A stretch of 64,000 nt of DNA from Flavobacterium agrisoli. Its GTDB lineage: Bacteria; Bacteroidota; Bacteroidia; Flavobacteriales; Flavobacteriaceae. Below, one piece after another: positions 10,865 through 22,568 of the stretch. Under the pieces are notes generated by a model, which saw only the letters and a program-made list of their open reading frames with translations, did no database searches and had not been told where the DNA came from. Both the position numbers and the translations under genes were made by a program. The stretch lies in contig NZ_JAEHFV010000003.1 in the NCBI RefSeq assembly GCF_016522065.1, forward strand, positions 434,001 through 498,000. Reading direction: 5' to 3'. Within the stretch, counting starts at the first letter, position 1; each line of letters starts with the position of its first letter.

Positions 10865-12565
10865 ATGTATAAATTATTTAAAAAAACAACAACTGTTGCA
10901 ATTAGTTTCTTTTTTTCGCTTACTAGCATAGCGCAATCTTCTATAAAGGATTCTGTTACTAAAATTGATGTCTATGCGGGTATAGAATTTTCAATGCCCA
11001 AAGTAAAAGAAACCTCTTTTCCCAATTATGAAGTCGATATTACACAATTTGGCGCCATCGGTGATGGAGTATATAAAAATACAGCGGCTTTTGCTAAAGC
11101 TATTGCAGCGGTTACGCAACACGGAGGTGGAAAAGTAAAAATACCGCAAGGTATTTGGTTAAGCGGGCCTATTACGTTAAAAAGCAACGTCAATATCCAT
11201 TTGGAGCAAGGGGCAATCTTGCTTTTTAGCCGTGATTTCTCTGACTATCCTTTACAAAAAGGAAATTTTGAAGGAGCCGAAACCTATCGTTGTGTTTCAC
11301 CTATAAATGCGAATGGCGCTACCAACATTGCCATTACAGGTAACGGAATTGTTGATGGCAATGGTGATGCTTGGCGTCCTGTTAAAAAAATGAAGATGAC
11401 GGATACGCAATGGTCAGAATTGGTGAAATCGGGTGGTGTTTTATCTCGAGATGGTAAAATGTGGTTTCCAACGGCAGGAGCGTTAAAAGGACATGAAAAC
11501 GGAGCTAAAATTGATTTTTCTAATAATAACGACGAATTGCAATCCATAAAAGATTATTTGCGTCCGGTAATGGTGAGTTTGGTAAACTGCAAGCAAGTTT
11601 TATTAGATGGGCCAACTTTTCAAAATTCACCAGCATGGAACATTCACCCATTGCTTTCCGAAGACATTATCGTGCGTAACTTAACCATCAAAAATCCGTG
11701 GTATTCACAAAACGGAGATGGATTGGATATTGAATCTTGTAAAAATGTATTGGTTTATAATACTAGTTTTGATGTAGGAGATGATGCCATTTGTATCAAA
11801 TCAGGAAAAGATAAAGAGGGAAGAGCACGCAACATACCTACCGAAAATGTAATTGTAAAAAATAATATTGTATACCATGCGCACGGTGGTTTTGTTGTTG
11901 GAAGCGAAATGTCGGGAGGAGTGAAAAATGTCCATGTATCCAATTGTTCTTTTATTGGTACCGATACGGGTTTGCGTTTTAAAAGCAATAGAGGAAGAGG
12001 CGGTGTAGTCGAAAATATTTACATATCAAATATTAAAATGACCAATATTCCAACCGAAGCAATTCGTTTCAATTTGTTTTACGGAGGAAATGCACCCGAT
12101 TTTGAAGCAATTAAAAATGGGGAAAGTAGCACTAGTACTGACCAAATTACTTATTCAGTAACTGAAGAAACACCATCTTTCCGAAATATTTTTATGAATA
12201 TTATTACCGTTTCGGGTGCAAAAAAAGCCGCTTTTTTTATGGGACTACCAGAAATGAATTTAAAAAACATTCAACTTAAAAACACGACTATTCATGCCGA
12301 AAACGGAATTGAAATCATCGATTCACAGGGCTTGCAATTTAGCAATGTAAGTGTAGTGACTCCCAGCAAAACGGCACTAACAATTTACAACAGCAGTAAC
12401 CTTAAATTTGAGTCGTATTTAATAGATGAAAAAAAACAAGCCCAAATACAAGTTCTGGGAGTCAAATCCAAAAACATTCAGTTTTCTAAAAAAGACCTAA
12501 CATCTTTTCAAACGGCAATTATTACCGGGAACGATGTAAACAAAAAGGAAATCACCTTAAAATAA
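10865..12565 (+). CDS. GH28 polygalacturonase-like glycosidase
   Basis: This 566-residue secreted protein has a signal peptide through LTSIAQ. It opens with the typical DITQFGAIGDGVYKNTAAF segment and folds as a right-handed beta-helix. GH28 catalytic motifs are present: NGDGLDIESC, VGDDAICIKSG (paired Asp residues) and a His-containing HGGFVVGSEMSGG. GH28 includes endo- and exo-polygalacturonases and rhamnogalacturonan hydrolases; the long form with the insertion near residues 175-220 resembles exo-acting Bacteroidota members. It is the last gene of the pectin operon and is followed by a strong terminator. Confidence 0.9.
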   Translation: MYKLFKKTTTVAISFFFSLTSIAQSSIKDSVTKIDVYAGIEFSMPKVKETSFPNYEVDITQFGAIGDGVYKNTAAFAKAIAAVTQHGGGKVKIPQGIWLSGPITLKSNVNIHLEQGAILLFSRDFSDYPLQKGNFEGAETYRCVSPINANGATNIAITGNGIVDGNGDAWRPVKKMKMTDTQWSELVKSGGVLSRDGKMWFPTAGALKGHENGAKIDFSNNNDELQSIKDYLRPVMVSLVNCKQVLLDGPTFQNSPAWNIHPLLSEDIIVRNLTIKNPWYSQNGDGLDIESCKNVLVYNTSFDVGDDAICIKSGKDKEGRARNIPTENVIVKNNIVYHAHGGFVVGSEMSGGVKNVHVSNCSFIGTDTGLRFKSNRGRGGVVENIYISNIKMTNIPTEAIRFNLFYGGNAPDFEAIKNGESSTSTDQITYSVTEETPSFRNIFMNIITVSGAKKAAFFMGLPEMNLKNIQLKNTTIHAENGIEIIDSQGLQFSNVSVVTPSKTALTIYNSSNLKFESYLIDEKKQAQIQVLGVKSKNIQFSKKDLTSFQTAIITGNDVNKKEITLK

Positions 12566-12603
12566 CAGAATCATTCTGAAATTTATATTGCCATTCAAGC
12601 TAC

Positions 12604-12633
12604 AAAAGAAGCCAAAAAACTTGGCTTCTTTTT
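12604..12633. terminator. Bidirectional intrinsic terminator between GH28 and the hybrid sensor gene
   Basis: A perfect 12-bp stem AAAAGAAGCCAA / TTGGCTTCTTTT (12604-12615 and 12621-12632) has a 5-base loop and a T-run on either strand. It sits between two convergent genes and can end transcription from both sides. Confidence 0.88.
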
Positions 12634-12713
12634 GGTGTTAATTACCTTTCTATCGCTAAATATTTTGCGATATAATTTTTATGAACTTTATATCGTTGTG
12701 GTTAAATCTTGTT

Positions 12714-15700
12714 TTACTGACGATTTTTAATATATTCTGTAGGAGTTATTTTCATTATCTCTTTAAAGCAAGTGCTAAAATAAGCTGCTCCATTAAAACC
12801 CACTTTATAAGCAATATCCGCAATATCTGTTTCGCCTGCATCCAAATACTGTTGAGCTCTTTTGATGCGCATTTCTTTAACAAATTCAACTGGTTTTAAA
12901 TGTGTTAAACTCTTGAATTTGCGGTTAAAAGTAGGACGCGACATATTTAACGAATTCGCAATTACATCAATATTAAATTCGGGATTGGTAAGGTTTTTTT
13001 CAACCAGATCAATAATATCTTTTAAGAATTTTTCATCTTTGGAGGTAATGATAATTTCATTGGGTTCTAAAACTATCGTTTTTGGAGTTTGTTGTAATTG
13101 TTCAAAAAACTTCTTTCTGCTTTTAATTAAATTTTCGGCAGATGCCAATAAAAAATCGGTACTAAACGGTTTGGTAATATAATAATCGGCGCCGTACTTT
13201 AATCCTTCAATTTGACTCTCAACCGATGATTTTGCCGTGAGTAATATAACCGGAATATGACTGGTTTCAGTAGCGTTTTTAAGAGCATCCAACATAGAAA
13301 TTCCGTCCATTTCGGGCATCATAACATCGCTTATAATTAAATCGGGTATTTTAGAAATAGCTAGTTTTAATCCTTCTTTTCCATTTTCGGCTTCAATTAC
13401 ATGGTAATAATTTTGTAACTGATTTTTGGTAAATTGCCGCAATTCATAATTGTCTTCTACTAGTAGAATAGTAGAATCAGGGTTAATTGCAATTGGAATA
13501 TCTGAATTGGTTTCTATAGTCATGAAACTCGTATTATCCGTTTTTTTTCTGTCTTTTGGAGTTGTTACTAAATTAATTTCGGATTGAAAAATCATATTTT
13601 TTAAATCAATTTCGATAGCAACTGTTAACCCTCCGAAAGAATTGTTGTGGGCAGAAATATGACCTCGATGCAAGTTTACATATTCTTTGCACAAAGCCAA
13701 TCCAATACCGGTTCCTACATTTTTCGTAGCATCATTTCCGGATTCATAATAAAGATTAAAAATCGAGTCCAATTTACTTTCCTCTACTCCACATCCTTGA
13801 TCAATTACCTGAACTTCTAAAAGAGAATTTTCTTTTAAATCGGTTTTTACAGTAATCAGACTGTAATCAGGCGAAAATTTAATGGCATTGGAAAGCAAGT
13901 TATAAACCACTATATCCATTTTTTCTTTATCCAAATTGACAATCATAGTTTTATTACTGAATTCGGATTTGATTTGAATGCTTTTTTCAAGACTTATTTG
14001 AGCAAAGAGTGAAATTAAATCATTTAAAAAGGGTACAAAATCAAAATTTTCAGGATGTAATGCCTCATTCCCACTTTGTACTTTTCTAAAATCGAGCAAT
14101 TGGTTTACAAAACGAACTAAACGACTAGCGTTTTTTTGAACGGTTTCGATATAATTTTGACCCAAGGGACTTAGTTTTTCATGTTTAGCAATTTCGTCAA
14201 TCGGATTGACTATTAGAGTTAGCGGCGTGCGTAATTCGTGCGAAATATTAGTGAAAAAACTCAGTTTTAAGTCGGTCATTTTTTGTTCGATGATGACATT
14301 ATTTCTCAACTTAATCATGGTGAAAATGATGCGTTGGGCTAATGCTAATAATCCCAAAAGAATAAGTGCATAAAAACAATAGGCCCAAGTTGTTCTCCAA
14401 AACGGTGGTTTGATGATAAAGGTTATTTTCTTACTAGGAATATTTGTATACAATTCGGTGTTTAAGCATTTTACTTCAAATTCGTATGTTCCTGGTTCTA
14501 AGTTGGTAAATGTGGCTTTTTTTTGGTTTTTAACCGCATGCCACTCGTCATCTAATCCTTTTAATCGATACGTATAGTGCTGTTTAGTTGTGGTTCGATA
14601 ATCCAAAACGGTATAATAAATTCCAATGGTATTTTCGTTATATTTCAATTCTACACCATCATCGTAGTTAATATCTTTTTTTAAAGGAAAGTCAGTAGAG
14701 TTGACATTGGAGTTTTTATTATTGATTTCAAAATCGGTCAATACCATTTTAGCCGCTATTTTTTGATTTTTTACAGTTTTAGGATTAAAAGTTAAATATC
14801 CGTTTCGACCGCCAAAAACCAAATTGCCATTAGCAAGTTTAATTACGGTAGATTCAGAAAATCCAGTTTTCATTAATCCATCGGAAGAATCATAATTTCG
14901 GAACTTATGCGTTTTTAAATTGAATTCGGAAAGTCCATTTTCGGTAGCAAGCCATAAATTTTTATCATTGTCTTCGATAATGCTTAAAATAAAATCGTTT
15001 GGTAATCCGTTTTTCTTAGTGAAATTATCAAATTGAAGTTGTTTTTTTGAGCTGAAATAAGCTAAACTGAGTCCGCCACCTGCCGTTCCTATCCACATTT
15101 TTTTCTCGGAATCTTTAAACAAAAACAAGACATCATTATTCCCTAAACTATTTTTATCCTTTGAAACTTTGGTATAACGCGAAAATTCAATTTGATTCGG
15201 ATTGTAATTTCCGGGGTCAAAAGTTAGTAGCCCGTTGCTTGAAGCTACCCAAATTTTACCTTCATATCCGTTTTTTAAATTCCGAATTCGATTGGATTCT
15301 AATAAAGGATAATTTTTAAATTCATGTATAAATTGAATGTTGCCGTCTTTTTCTTCAACTAAATTCAAACCACTGCCGTAAGTTCCTATCCAAATACGTC
15401 CATTTTTATCCTCAAGAATAGAATAAATATTGTCATTACTGAGGCTTTTGGCGTCATTAGGGATGTTTTTATATTGTGTAACATGATAGGTACTATGTTG
15501 CTTATCTGTTGGAGTTGCTTTAAATAAGCCATTGCCCTTAGTACCCAACCAAATATTCCCTTTTGAGTCGCCGGTAATGGTATAAATCAAACCGATAGTA
15601 GTCAAGGAACGATTCGTAAAAACATTGTTTATTGTTTTATTTTGGTCAAAAACGGAGAGTTTACCTGCTTTGTTGGCAACCCATAATCGGTTTAATTTAT

Positions 15701-17057
15701 CGGTATAAAGGGCTCTAATTTCATTTTCAGACTTATTATTAGTATTGGATTGGACAAAGTTTTGTTTGAATATTGGATTTTGAAATATAATTTTATTGAT
15801 GCCGCGATCATTAGTACTCAACCATAAAATACCATTGGAATCAAAATAATTGCAGGAAACAATATTGGAAAATTGTTGGTTTTCTGTACCTGGTTTATTC
15901 AAAAAATAATCCACAGTATTGGTTTTTGGATTGTAAAAGCCAAAACCACCTCCTTTTAATTTGATCCAAACTCGATTAAAATTATCCTCAAAAATAGTAT
16001 AACTATGAACCAATTGTAAAAATGTCGCATCGGTTTGCTGCGTAAAAAAATGTACTTTTTCGGTTTTAGGATTGAATAAATAAACGCCGTGTTTACTGGG
16101 TTCTATCCATAATCGATTACTTCGGTCTTCATAAATAGAAAAAAGCGGTAAAGGAGAAATTTTATTCTTTTCTATAAGTGATTTAGTAGCAATATCCCAC
16201 GTAAGCAGTTCCCCCGAAGCTGTAGTTAAAAATAATATAGAATCCTTTTTTGATTTTAAAATGGCATTAATGGAATAGTTTGAAAGTGTATGTTGCCCCG
16301 TTTTTTTATTTTTAGAATCATAAGAAAACAACTCACCGTTAGCAGTACCAAACCAATATTTTTTTTGGGTGTAAGCATAACTGTTAATACTTTTTTGAGT
16401 AATAATTGCATTTGATTGAAAGTGATTATTTTGTAAAGAAACGATTTGATTTAAACCTTTTGAAGTCCCCAACCAAATATTCTTATCGGAGTCTTCAAAT
16501 ACAAAATGAAGTTCATTTGAAAGCAATTGTTGCATTTTACTAGCGTCTTTAGCAAAATGAATTACCTCTATTTGATTGTTGTTTTGAATGGCCAAATAAA
16601 GCCCTTTTTGTGCTGTGGTCAAACAAACGTTGCCATTTTTTAAAGGGATAATGTTTTCAAATTCATTTTTATGCGAGCCAATAAGCGTTGCAATAGAGAT
16701 AAATTTTTCGGTATTTTTATCAAATCGATAAATTTGACCATCATAGGCTTTAAACCAAATATGCCCCCAATAATCTTCCTTCATCAAATCAATTCGGTTA
16801 TTGCCTAAGCTACTGTTATCGCCCGCCGTAGCTTTGTAGCTAATAAAATTTTCGCCATCAAATCGGTTAATTCCATCCCAAGTTGCAAACCACATAAAAC
16901 CCTCTTTCCCTTTCAAAATATCACGAACACCATCGTGAGAAAGTCCATTTTCAGTAGAATAATTTTCGAGTTTATACTGAATTTGAGAGTAGTTTTTTTG
17001 GAGATAAAGCAGCAGAAAAACAAATGATAAAAAGATTTTTGAAATTACTTTTTTCAT
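12714..17057 (-). CDS. Hybrid two-component system regulator (HTCS) for pectin utilisation
   Basis: This ~1447-residue protein combines sensor, kinase, receiver and DNA-binding domains. I start it at 17057, not 17099, because MKKVISKIFLSF begins a clear signal peptide. The periplasmic part is a two-bladed propeller of many ~45-residue repeats (WIGTYGSGLN-like motifs) ending in a Y_Y_Y domain near 780-850, then one membrane segment (~875). HisKA has its His near residue 935 (FFTNISHELRTPL), followed by an ATPase domain (GTGIGLALCKEY), a receiver domain (~1192-1310, Asp in LIISDVMMPEMDG) and a C-terminal AraC-type helix-turn-helix. HTCSs sense oligosaccharides in the periplasm and activate their locus. 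Convergence on the pectin operon makes pectic oligosaccharide the likely signal. Confidence 0.93.
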   Translation of the reverse strand: MKKVISKIFLSFVFLLLYLQKNYSQIQYKLENYSTENGLSHDGVRDILKGKEGFMWFATWDGINRFDGENFISYKATAGDNSSLGNNRIDLMKEDYWGHIWFKAYDGQIYRFDKNTEKFISIATLIGSHKNEFENIIPLKNGNVCLTTAQKGLYLAIQNNNQIEVIHFAKDASKMQQLLSNELHFVFEDSDKNIWLGTSKGLNQIVSLQNNHFQSNAIITQKSINSYAYTQKKYWFGTANGELFSYDSKNKKTGQHTLSNYSINAILKSKKDSILFLTTASGELLTWDIATKSLIEKNKISPLPLFSIYEDRSNRLWIEPSKHGVYLFNPKTEKVHFFTQQTDATFLQLVHSYTIFEDNFNRVWIKLKGGGFGFYNPKTNTVDYFLNKPGTENQQFSNIVSCNYFDSNGILWLSTNDRGINKIIFQNPIFKQNFVQSNTNNKSENEIRALYTDKLNRLWVANKAGKLSVFDQNKTINNVFTNRSLTTIGLIYTITGDSKGNIWLGTKGNGLFKATPTDKQHSTYHVTQYKNIPNDAKSLSNDNIYSILEDKNGRIWIGTYGSGLNLVEEKDGNIQFIHEFKNYPLLESNRIRNLKNGYEGKIWVASSNGLLTFDPGNYNPNQIEFSRYTKVSKDKNSLGNNDVLFLFKDSEKKMWIGTAGGGLSLAYFSSKKQLQFDNFTKKNGLPNDFILSIIEDNDKNLWLATENGLSEFNLKTHKFRNYDSSDGLMKTGFSESTVIKLANGNLVFGGRNGYLTFNPKTVKNQKIAAKMVLTDFEINNKNSNVNSTDFPLKKDINYDDGVELKYNENTIGIYYTVLDYRTTTKQHYTYRLKGLDDEWHAVKNQKKATFTNLEPGTYEFEVKCLNTELYTNIPSKKITFIIKPPFWRTTWAYCFYALILLGLLALAQRIIFTMIKLRNNVIIEQKMTDLKLSFFTNISHELRTPLTLIVNPIDEIAKHEKLSPLGQNYIETVQKNASRLVRFVNQLLDFRKVQSGNEALHPENFDFVPFLNDLISLFAQISLEKSIQIKSEFSNKTMIVNLDKEKMDIVVYNLLSNAIKFSPDYSLITVKTDLKENSLLEVQVIDQGCGVEESKLDSIFNLYYESGNDATKNVGTGIGLALCKEYVNLHRGHISAHNNSFGGLTVAIEIDLKNMIFQSEINLVTTPKDRKKTDNTSFMTIETNSDIPIAINPDSTILLVEDNYELRQFTKNQLQNYYHVIEAENGKEGLKLAISKIPDLIISDVMMPEMDGISMLDALKNATETSHIPVILLTAKSSVESQIEGLKYGADYYITKPFSTDFLLASAENLIKSRKKFFEQLQQTPKTIVLEPNEIIITSKDEKFLKDIIDLVEKNLTNPEFNIDVIANSLNMSRPTFNRKFKSLTHLKPVEFVKEMRIKRAQQYLDAGETDIADIAYKVGFNGAAYFSTCFKEIMKITPTEYIKNRQ

Positions 17058-17163
17058 CGAATTAGTTTGGTTTAAAAAGTTTGGTAGTGAAATGTACATT
17101 TTTTTTAGATAAAAAAAGATGAGTTGTTATTTTTTATTGGATGTACCTACTATTTTTCACAAC

Positions 17164-17195
17164 AAAGCCCCGTTTTTTTCTAAAAACGAGGCTTT
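17164..17195 (-). terminator. Intrinsic terminator downstream of katG
   Basis: A 14-bp stem with one G-U pair, AAAGCCTCGTTTTT / AAAAACGGGGCTTT on the minus strand, has a short loop and T-rich flank. It lies about 20 bases after the katG stop and before the sensor gene, so the two minus-strand genes are probably separate transcripts. Confidence 0.8.
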
Positions 17196-17215
17196 ACTTT
17201 ACTACTATTTAGGAG

Positions 17216-19411
<2,196 letters not shown>

Positions 19412-19437
19412 CTATATCGTTTTAGTTATCGTATTAT

Positions 19438-19445
19438 CAAAAGTA
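19438..19445 (-). promoter_or_regulatory. Candidate -7 element of katG
   Basis: On the minus strand this reads TACTTTTG, a full match to the Bacteroidota TAnnTTTG box, 30 bases before the katG start. No good TTTG is seen 19-21 bases upstream, so an activator may be needed. Position makes it plausible but not certain. Confidence 0.4.
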
Positions 19446-19644
19446 GTTGTATTTTGAAGTGGTTTTTATTGATTTAAATTGAATATGCCAATTGTGATAT
19501 AAATATAATTTATTTTTAACCCAAAAAATAGGATATATGTATAAAAATGTCTTTTTTTTAACAATAAAATAAACACTGTTTTTATAAATGGAAAATTTAA
19601 TACGAAGCTTTTTCAACAAACATATACCTCCAAAAAAATAAACT

Positions 19645-20931
19645 ATGCAAAAGCTATTTTTCATATTACTAGTGCAAATATTCTTTTTAAATAGGTGCTT
19701 TTCTCAGCCAATAAGTACGTCAACGGTTGGAAAAGGATGGGCTAAAAATTCGGTCAATACGGTTATTTTTAGAAATAAGGCGCTTACAAGTTTTAACGAA
19801 TTTCAGTTTACGGCTTATTACGATGAAAATGCCAATGTGGTCGTTGCGAAAAGAAAACGGACAGCATCCAAATGGGAAGTAGTGGTTACTCCATTTAAAG
19901 GAAAAGCTACCGACGCGCACAACAGTATTTCGATAGCAGTTGATTCGGAAGGATTTTTGCACATGGCTTGGGACCACCATGATAATCCGTTGCATTATGC
20001 AAAAAGTCTACGGCCTTTAGGTTTAGAATTTACGCCACTTTTACACATGACAGGTTTGCAAGAAGAAAAAGTAACCTATCCCGAATTTCATAATTTACCC
20101 GATGGTAGCTTGCTTTTTTGTTACCGAAGTGGCCAAAGCGGTCGCGGGAATATGGTTTTAAATAAATACGCGCCCGAAACGCAAAAATGGGAACAAATTC
20201 AACATAATTTATTGGATGGTGAAGGAAAACGAAGTGCCTATTGGCAAATGACAGTTGGACCAAAAGGTCTTTATTTGAGTTGGGTTTGGCGCGAAAGTTG
20301 GGATGTGAGCACCAATCATGATTTGTGTTATGCTTTTTCTGCAGATGGTGGAAAATCGTGGCAAAAATCCAATGGCGAACTTTATCCTGAAAACATCACG
20401 CAAAAAACAGCCGAAGTTATTCATGCAATTCCTCAAAACAGCAATTTAATCAATCAAACCGCTATGACGGTGGATGTAAACGGGAATCCCTATATTGCTT
20501 CGTATTGGAATGTCAATAAAATACCGCAATTCCAAATTGTATATCGCGAAAAAGATAGTTGGAAATTGGTTCAAACCCATTTTTTAAAAAAGGGCTTTGT
20601 TTTAGGTGGTGGCGGTACCAAAAGTATTCCCATCTCGAGGCCAAAAATTTTGGTTAAAGGCGATTTTATCTACTTGTTATTTAGAGCCGAAGAAAGAGGT
20701 AATAAAATCAGTTTGGCGTATGCCAAAAAGCCATTTACGAATTGGAACATTAAAGATATAACCAATGAAAGTGTAGGGCAGTGGGAACCGAATTGGGATA
20801 AAGAAGCCTGGGAATTAGAATCGAAATTATATGTTTTTGCTCAAAAAGTGGCACAAAAAGATGGAGAAGGCCTCAGCTCTGCCGAACCAACTGATGTACA
20901 AATTATAACGCTTAAAAAATTACCAAAATGA
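19645..20931 (+). CDS. BNR_4 family secreted protein, putative polysaccharide lyase or hydrolase
   Basis: This 428-residue protein has a signal peptide ending NRCFSQ. The rest looks like a seven-bladed propeller of the BNR_4 type (PF15892-like): HNSISIAVDSEGFLHMAWDHHDNPLHYA (seen here as LHMAWDHHDNPLHY), YPEFHNLPDGSLLFCYRSG, and later SADGGKSW. BNR_4 proteins include ulvan lyases of PL24-type families and uncharacterised pectin-locus enzymes. The His-rich blade WDHH and the YRSGQSGRG segment hold plausible catalytic residues. Its stop overlaps the GH88 start by 4 bases, so the two are translationally coupled; a lyase making unsaturated uronide ends for GH88 is the simplest reading. I cannot assign the substrate. 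Confidence 0.7.
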   Translation: MQKLFFILLVQIFFLNRCFSQPISTSTVGKGWAKNSVNTVIFRNKALTSFNEFQFTAYYDENANVVVAKRKRTASKWEVVVTPFKGKATDAHNSISIAVDSEGFLHMAWDHHDNPLHYAKSLRPLGLEFTPLLHMTGLQEEKVTYPEFHNLPDGSLLFCYRSGQSGRGNMVLNKYAPETQKWEQIQHNLLDGEGKRSAYWQMTVGPKGLYLSWVWRESWDVSTNHDLCYAFSADGGKSWQKSNGELYPENITQKTAEVIHAIPQNSNLINQTAMTVDVNGNPYIASYWNVNKIPQFQIVYREKDSWKLVQTHFLKKGFVLGGGGTKSIPISRPKILVKGDFIYLLFRAEERGNKISLAYAKKPFTNWNIKDITNESVGQWEPNWDKEAWELESKLYVFAQKVAQKDGEGLSSAEPTDVQIITLKKLPK

Positions 20932-22127
20932 AAGCAATTGGAATACTAACTTTTTTATTAATGGTTATGGGTAACCCTGTTTTAGCCCAAAAAAAGAAAA
21001 AAGAATTGGTGCAACTAATTGAGACAACTCTCCAAAAATCGGTGACACAGTATCAATATTTAGCCACTCAAGTTGAGCCTGGCCACTATCCCAAAACCTG
21101 GCAAGAAAAACAACAAAAGCTCGAAACCAGTTCGTCGGGTTGGTGGTGCAGTGGTTTTTATCCCGGTACCTTGCTGTATTTGCAGGAATACAATCCTCAA
21201 GCAAATTTAAAAATCGAAGCCACATCTTTTTTAGAAGATTTGAAAAAAGAGCAATTCAACACTACAACGCACGATTTGGGTTTCATGATGTATTGCAGTT
21301 TTGGAAATGCGCTTCGTTTGTTTCCGAATCCATCCTATGAAGCTATTTTATTGCAAAGTGCCAAAAGTTTGAGCACTCGTTATCGACCAGTAGCACAATG
21401 CATTCAATCTTGGGATAGTGCTGCTTGGAATAAGGCTTCTAAAGACGAAATTCCCGTGATTATTGATAATATGATGAATTTAGAGTTATTGTTTTGGGCA
21501 AGTAAGTATTCGGGTGATCCACAGTACAGAAATATCGCTATTGCTCATGCCAATACTACGATGAAAAATCATTTTCGTCCGGATTATAGTTCGTATCACG
21601 AAATTGTATATAGTCTTACGAATGGCAAAGTTGTTAAAAAAATAACCAATCAAGGTGCTGCCGATGAATCGTCATGGGCTAGGGGACAAGCTTGGGGATT
21701 GTATGGATTTGTGGTGATGTACAGAGAAACAAAAGAAACTTCATATTTAAAACAAGCGCAGCACATTGCGCAATATATCTTGCATTATCCGAACATGTCA
21801 AAGGATTTAATTCCGTATTGGGATTATCAGGCTGAGGGTATTCCGGATGCGCTAAAAGACAGTTCTGCAGCGGCGATAACAGCATCGGCTTTATTAGAAT
21901 TGGCTACTTTTTCTGCAGATAAAAGGGCAAAAGAATACCAAAAAGCGGCAGAAATTATTTTGAAAACCTTATGCTCAGCTGCTTATTTTTCTGCTCCCCA
22001 ATCAAACGGTGGTTTTTTATTGAAACATGGGGTGGGTAATTATCCTAAAAAAACCGAAATCGACGGTTCGTTGTCTTATGGAGATTATTATTTCGTCGAA
22101 GCCATGATGCGCTATTTGAAAATGTAA
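20928..22127 (+). CDS. GH88 unsaturated glucuronyl/galacturonyl hydrolase
   Basis: This 399-residue secreted protein (signal through PVLAQ) matches GH88: catalytic Asp116 in THDLGFMMYCSFG and Asp179 in IIDNMMNLELLFWAS, then SSWARGQAWGLYGF and IPYWDYQAEG. GH88 removes the 4,5-unsaturated uronic acid left at the non-reducing end by polysaccharide lyases, using hydration of the double bond. Start overlaps the preceding BNR_4 gene (ATGA), implying coupled translation. GH105 is the sister family; the HDLGF and DNMMN motifs favour GH88. Confidence 0.87.
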   Translation: MKAIGILTFLLMVMGNPVLAQKKKKELVQLIETTLQKSVTQYQYLATQVEPGHYPKTWQEKQQKLETSSSGWWCSGFYPGTLLYLQEYNPQANLKIEATSFLEDLKKEQFNTTTHDLGFMMYCSFGNALRLFPNPSYEAILLQSAKSLSTRYRPVAQCIQSWDSAAWNKASKDEIPVIIDNMMNLELLFWASKYSGDPQYRNIAIAHANTTMKNHFRPDYSSYHEIVYSLTNGKVVKKITNQGAADESSWARGQAWGLYGFVVMYRETKETSYLKQAQHIAQYILHYPNMSKDLIPYWDYQAEGIPDALKDSSAAAITASALLELATFSADKRAKEYQKAAEIILKTLCSAAYFSAPQSNGGFLLKHGVGNYPKKTEIDGSLSYGDYYFVEAMMRYLKM

Positions 22128-22173
22128 AACCTATTTTTTTTGAGAAAAGGCTGTTTTTTTAGAATATTAATCG

Positions 22174-22187
22174 TAATATTGCAATAT
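22174..22187 (+). promoter_or_regulatory. ars promoter -7 box with overlapping palindromic operator
   Basis: TAATATTG (22174-22181) is a one-mismatch -7 box, and the perfect 12-bp palindrome ATATTGCAATAT (22176-22187) overlaps it, 12 bases before arsR. ArsR repressors bind such palindromes and block the promoter, releasing on arsenite binding. Confidence 0.55.
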
Positions 22188-22199
22188 ATAAATTAACTT

Positions 22200-22532
22200 A
22201 TGGGTGTATCTAAAACAGAAATATTTACAGCGCAACAAAATACCATTGCACTTTTTGCCAAAGTGATCGGGCATCCGGCTCGCGTGGCCATTTTACAGCA
22301 GCTATTCAAACTCAATTCGTGTGTGTGTGGCGATTTGGTCCTGGAAATCGGATTGGCACAACCCACCATTTCGCAACATTTAAAAGAGCTTAAAAATTTG
22401 GGTTTGATTAAGGGAAATGTAGAAGGGACGAGCGTTTGTTATTGTATTGATCAAGAAAATTGGAGCAAAATGAAAGAATTGATGTCGGAGTTTTTAAACC
22501 AAGATATTCAGTCAAACGGAAGTTGTTGCTAG
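22200..22532 (+). CDS. arsR: ArsR-family metalloregulatory repressor
   Basis: This 110-residue winged-helix protein has the typical IGHPARVAILQQL and QPTISQHLKELKNLGLI helix-turn-helix. A metalloid-binding Cys pair is suggested by NSCVCGDL in helix alpha3 (residues ~40-43), and the C terminus ends in SCC. It heads a four-gene operon with an arsenate reductase-like protein and an ACR3 pump, so it most likely represses these genes until arsenite binds. Confidence 0.9.
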   Translation: MGVSKTEIFTAQQNTIALFAKVIGHPARVAILQQLFKLNSCVCGDLVLEIGLAQPTISQHLKELKNLGLIKGNVEGTSVCYCIDQENWSKMKELMSEFLNQDIQSNGSCC

Positions 22533-22568
22533 TTTTAAAAGTAAAGTTTAACCTTAAAAAAAATTACC

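Noticed and set aside
12862-13182. Plus-strand ORF inside the hybrid sensor gene
   Set aside because: Antisense to the receiver/AraC region with strong family motifs in the real frame.
22525-22531. Cys codons at the end of arsR as another Cys leader
   Set aside because: They encode the C terminus of ArsR, a full-length regulator, and no terminator follows.
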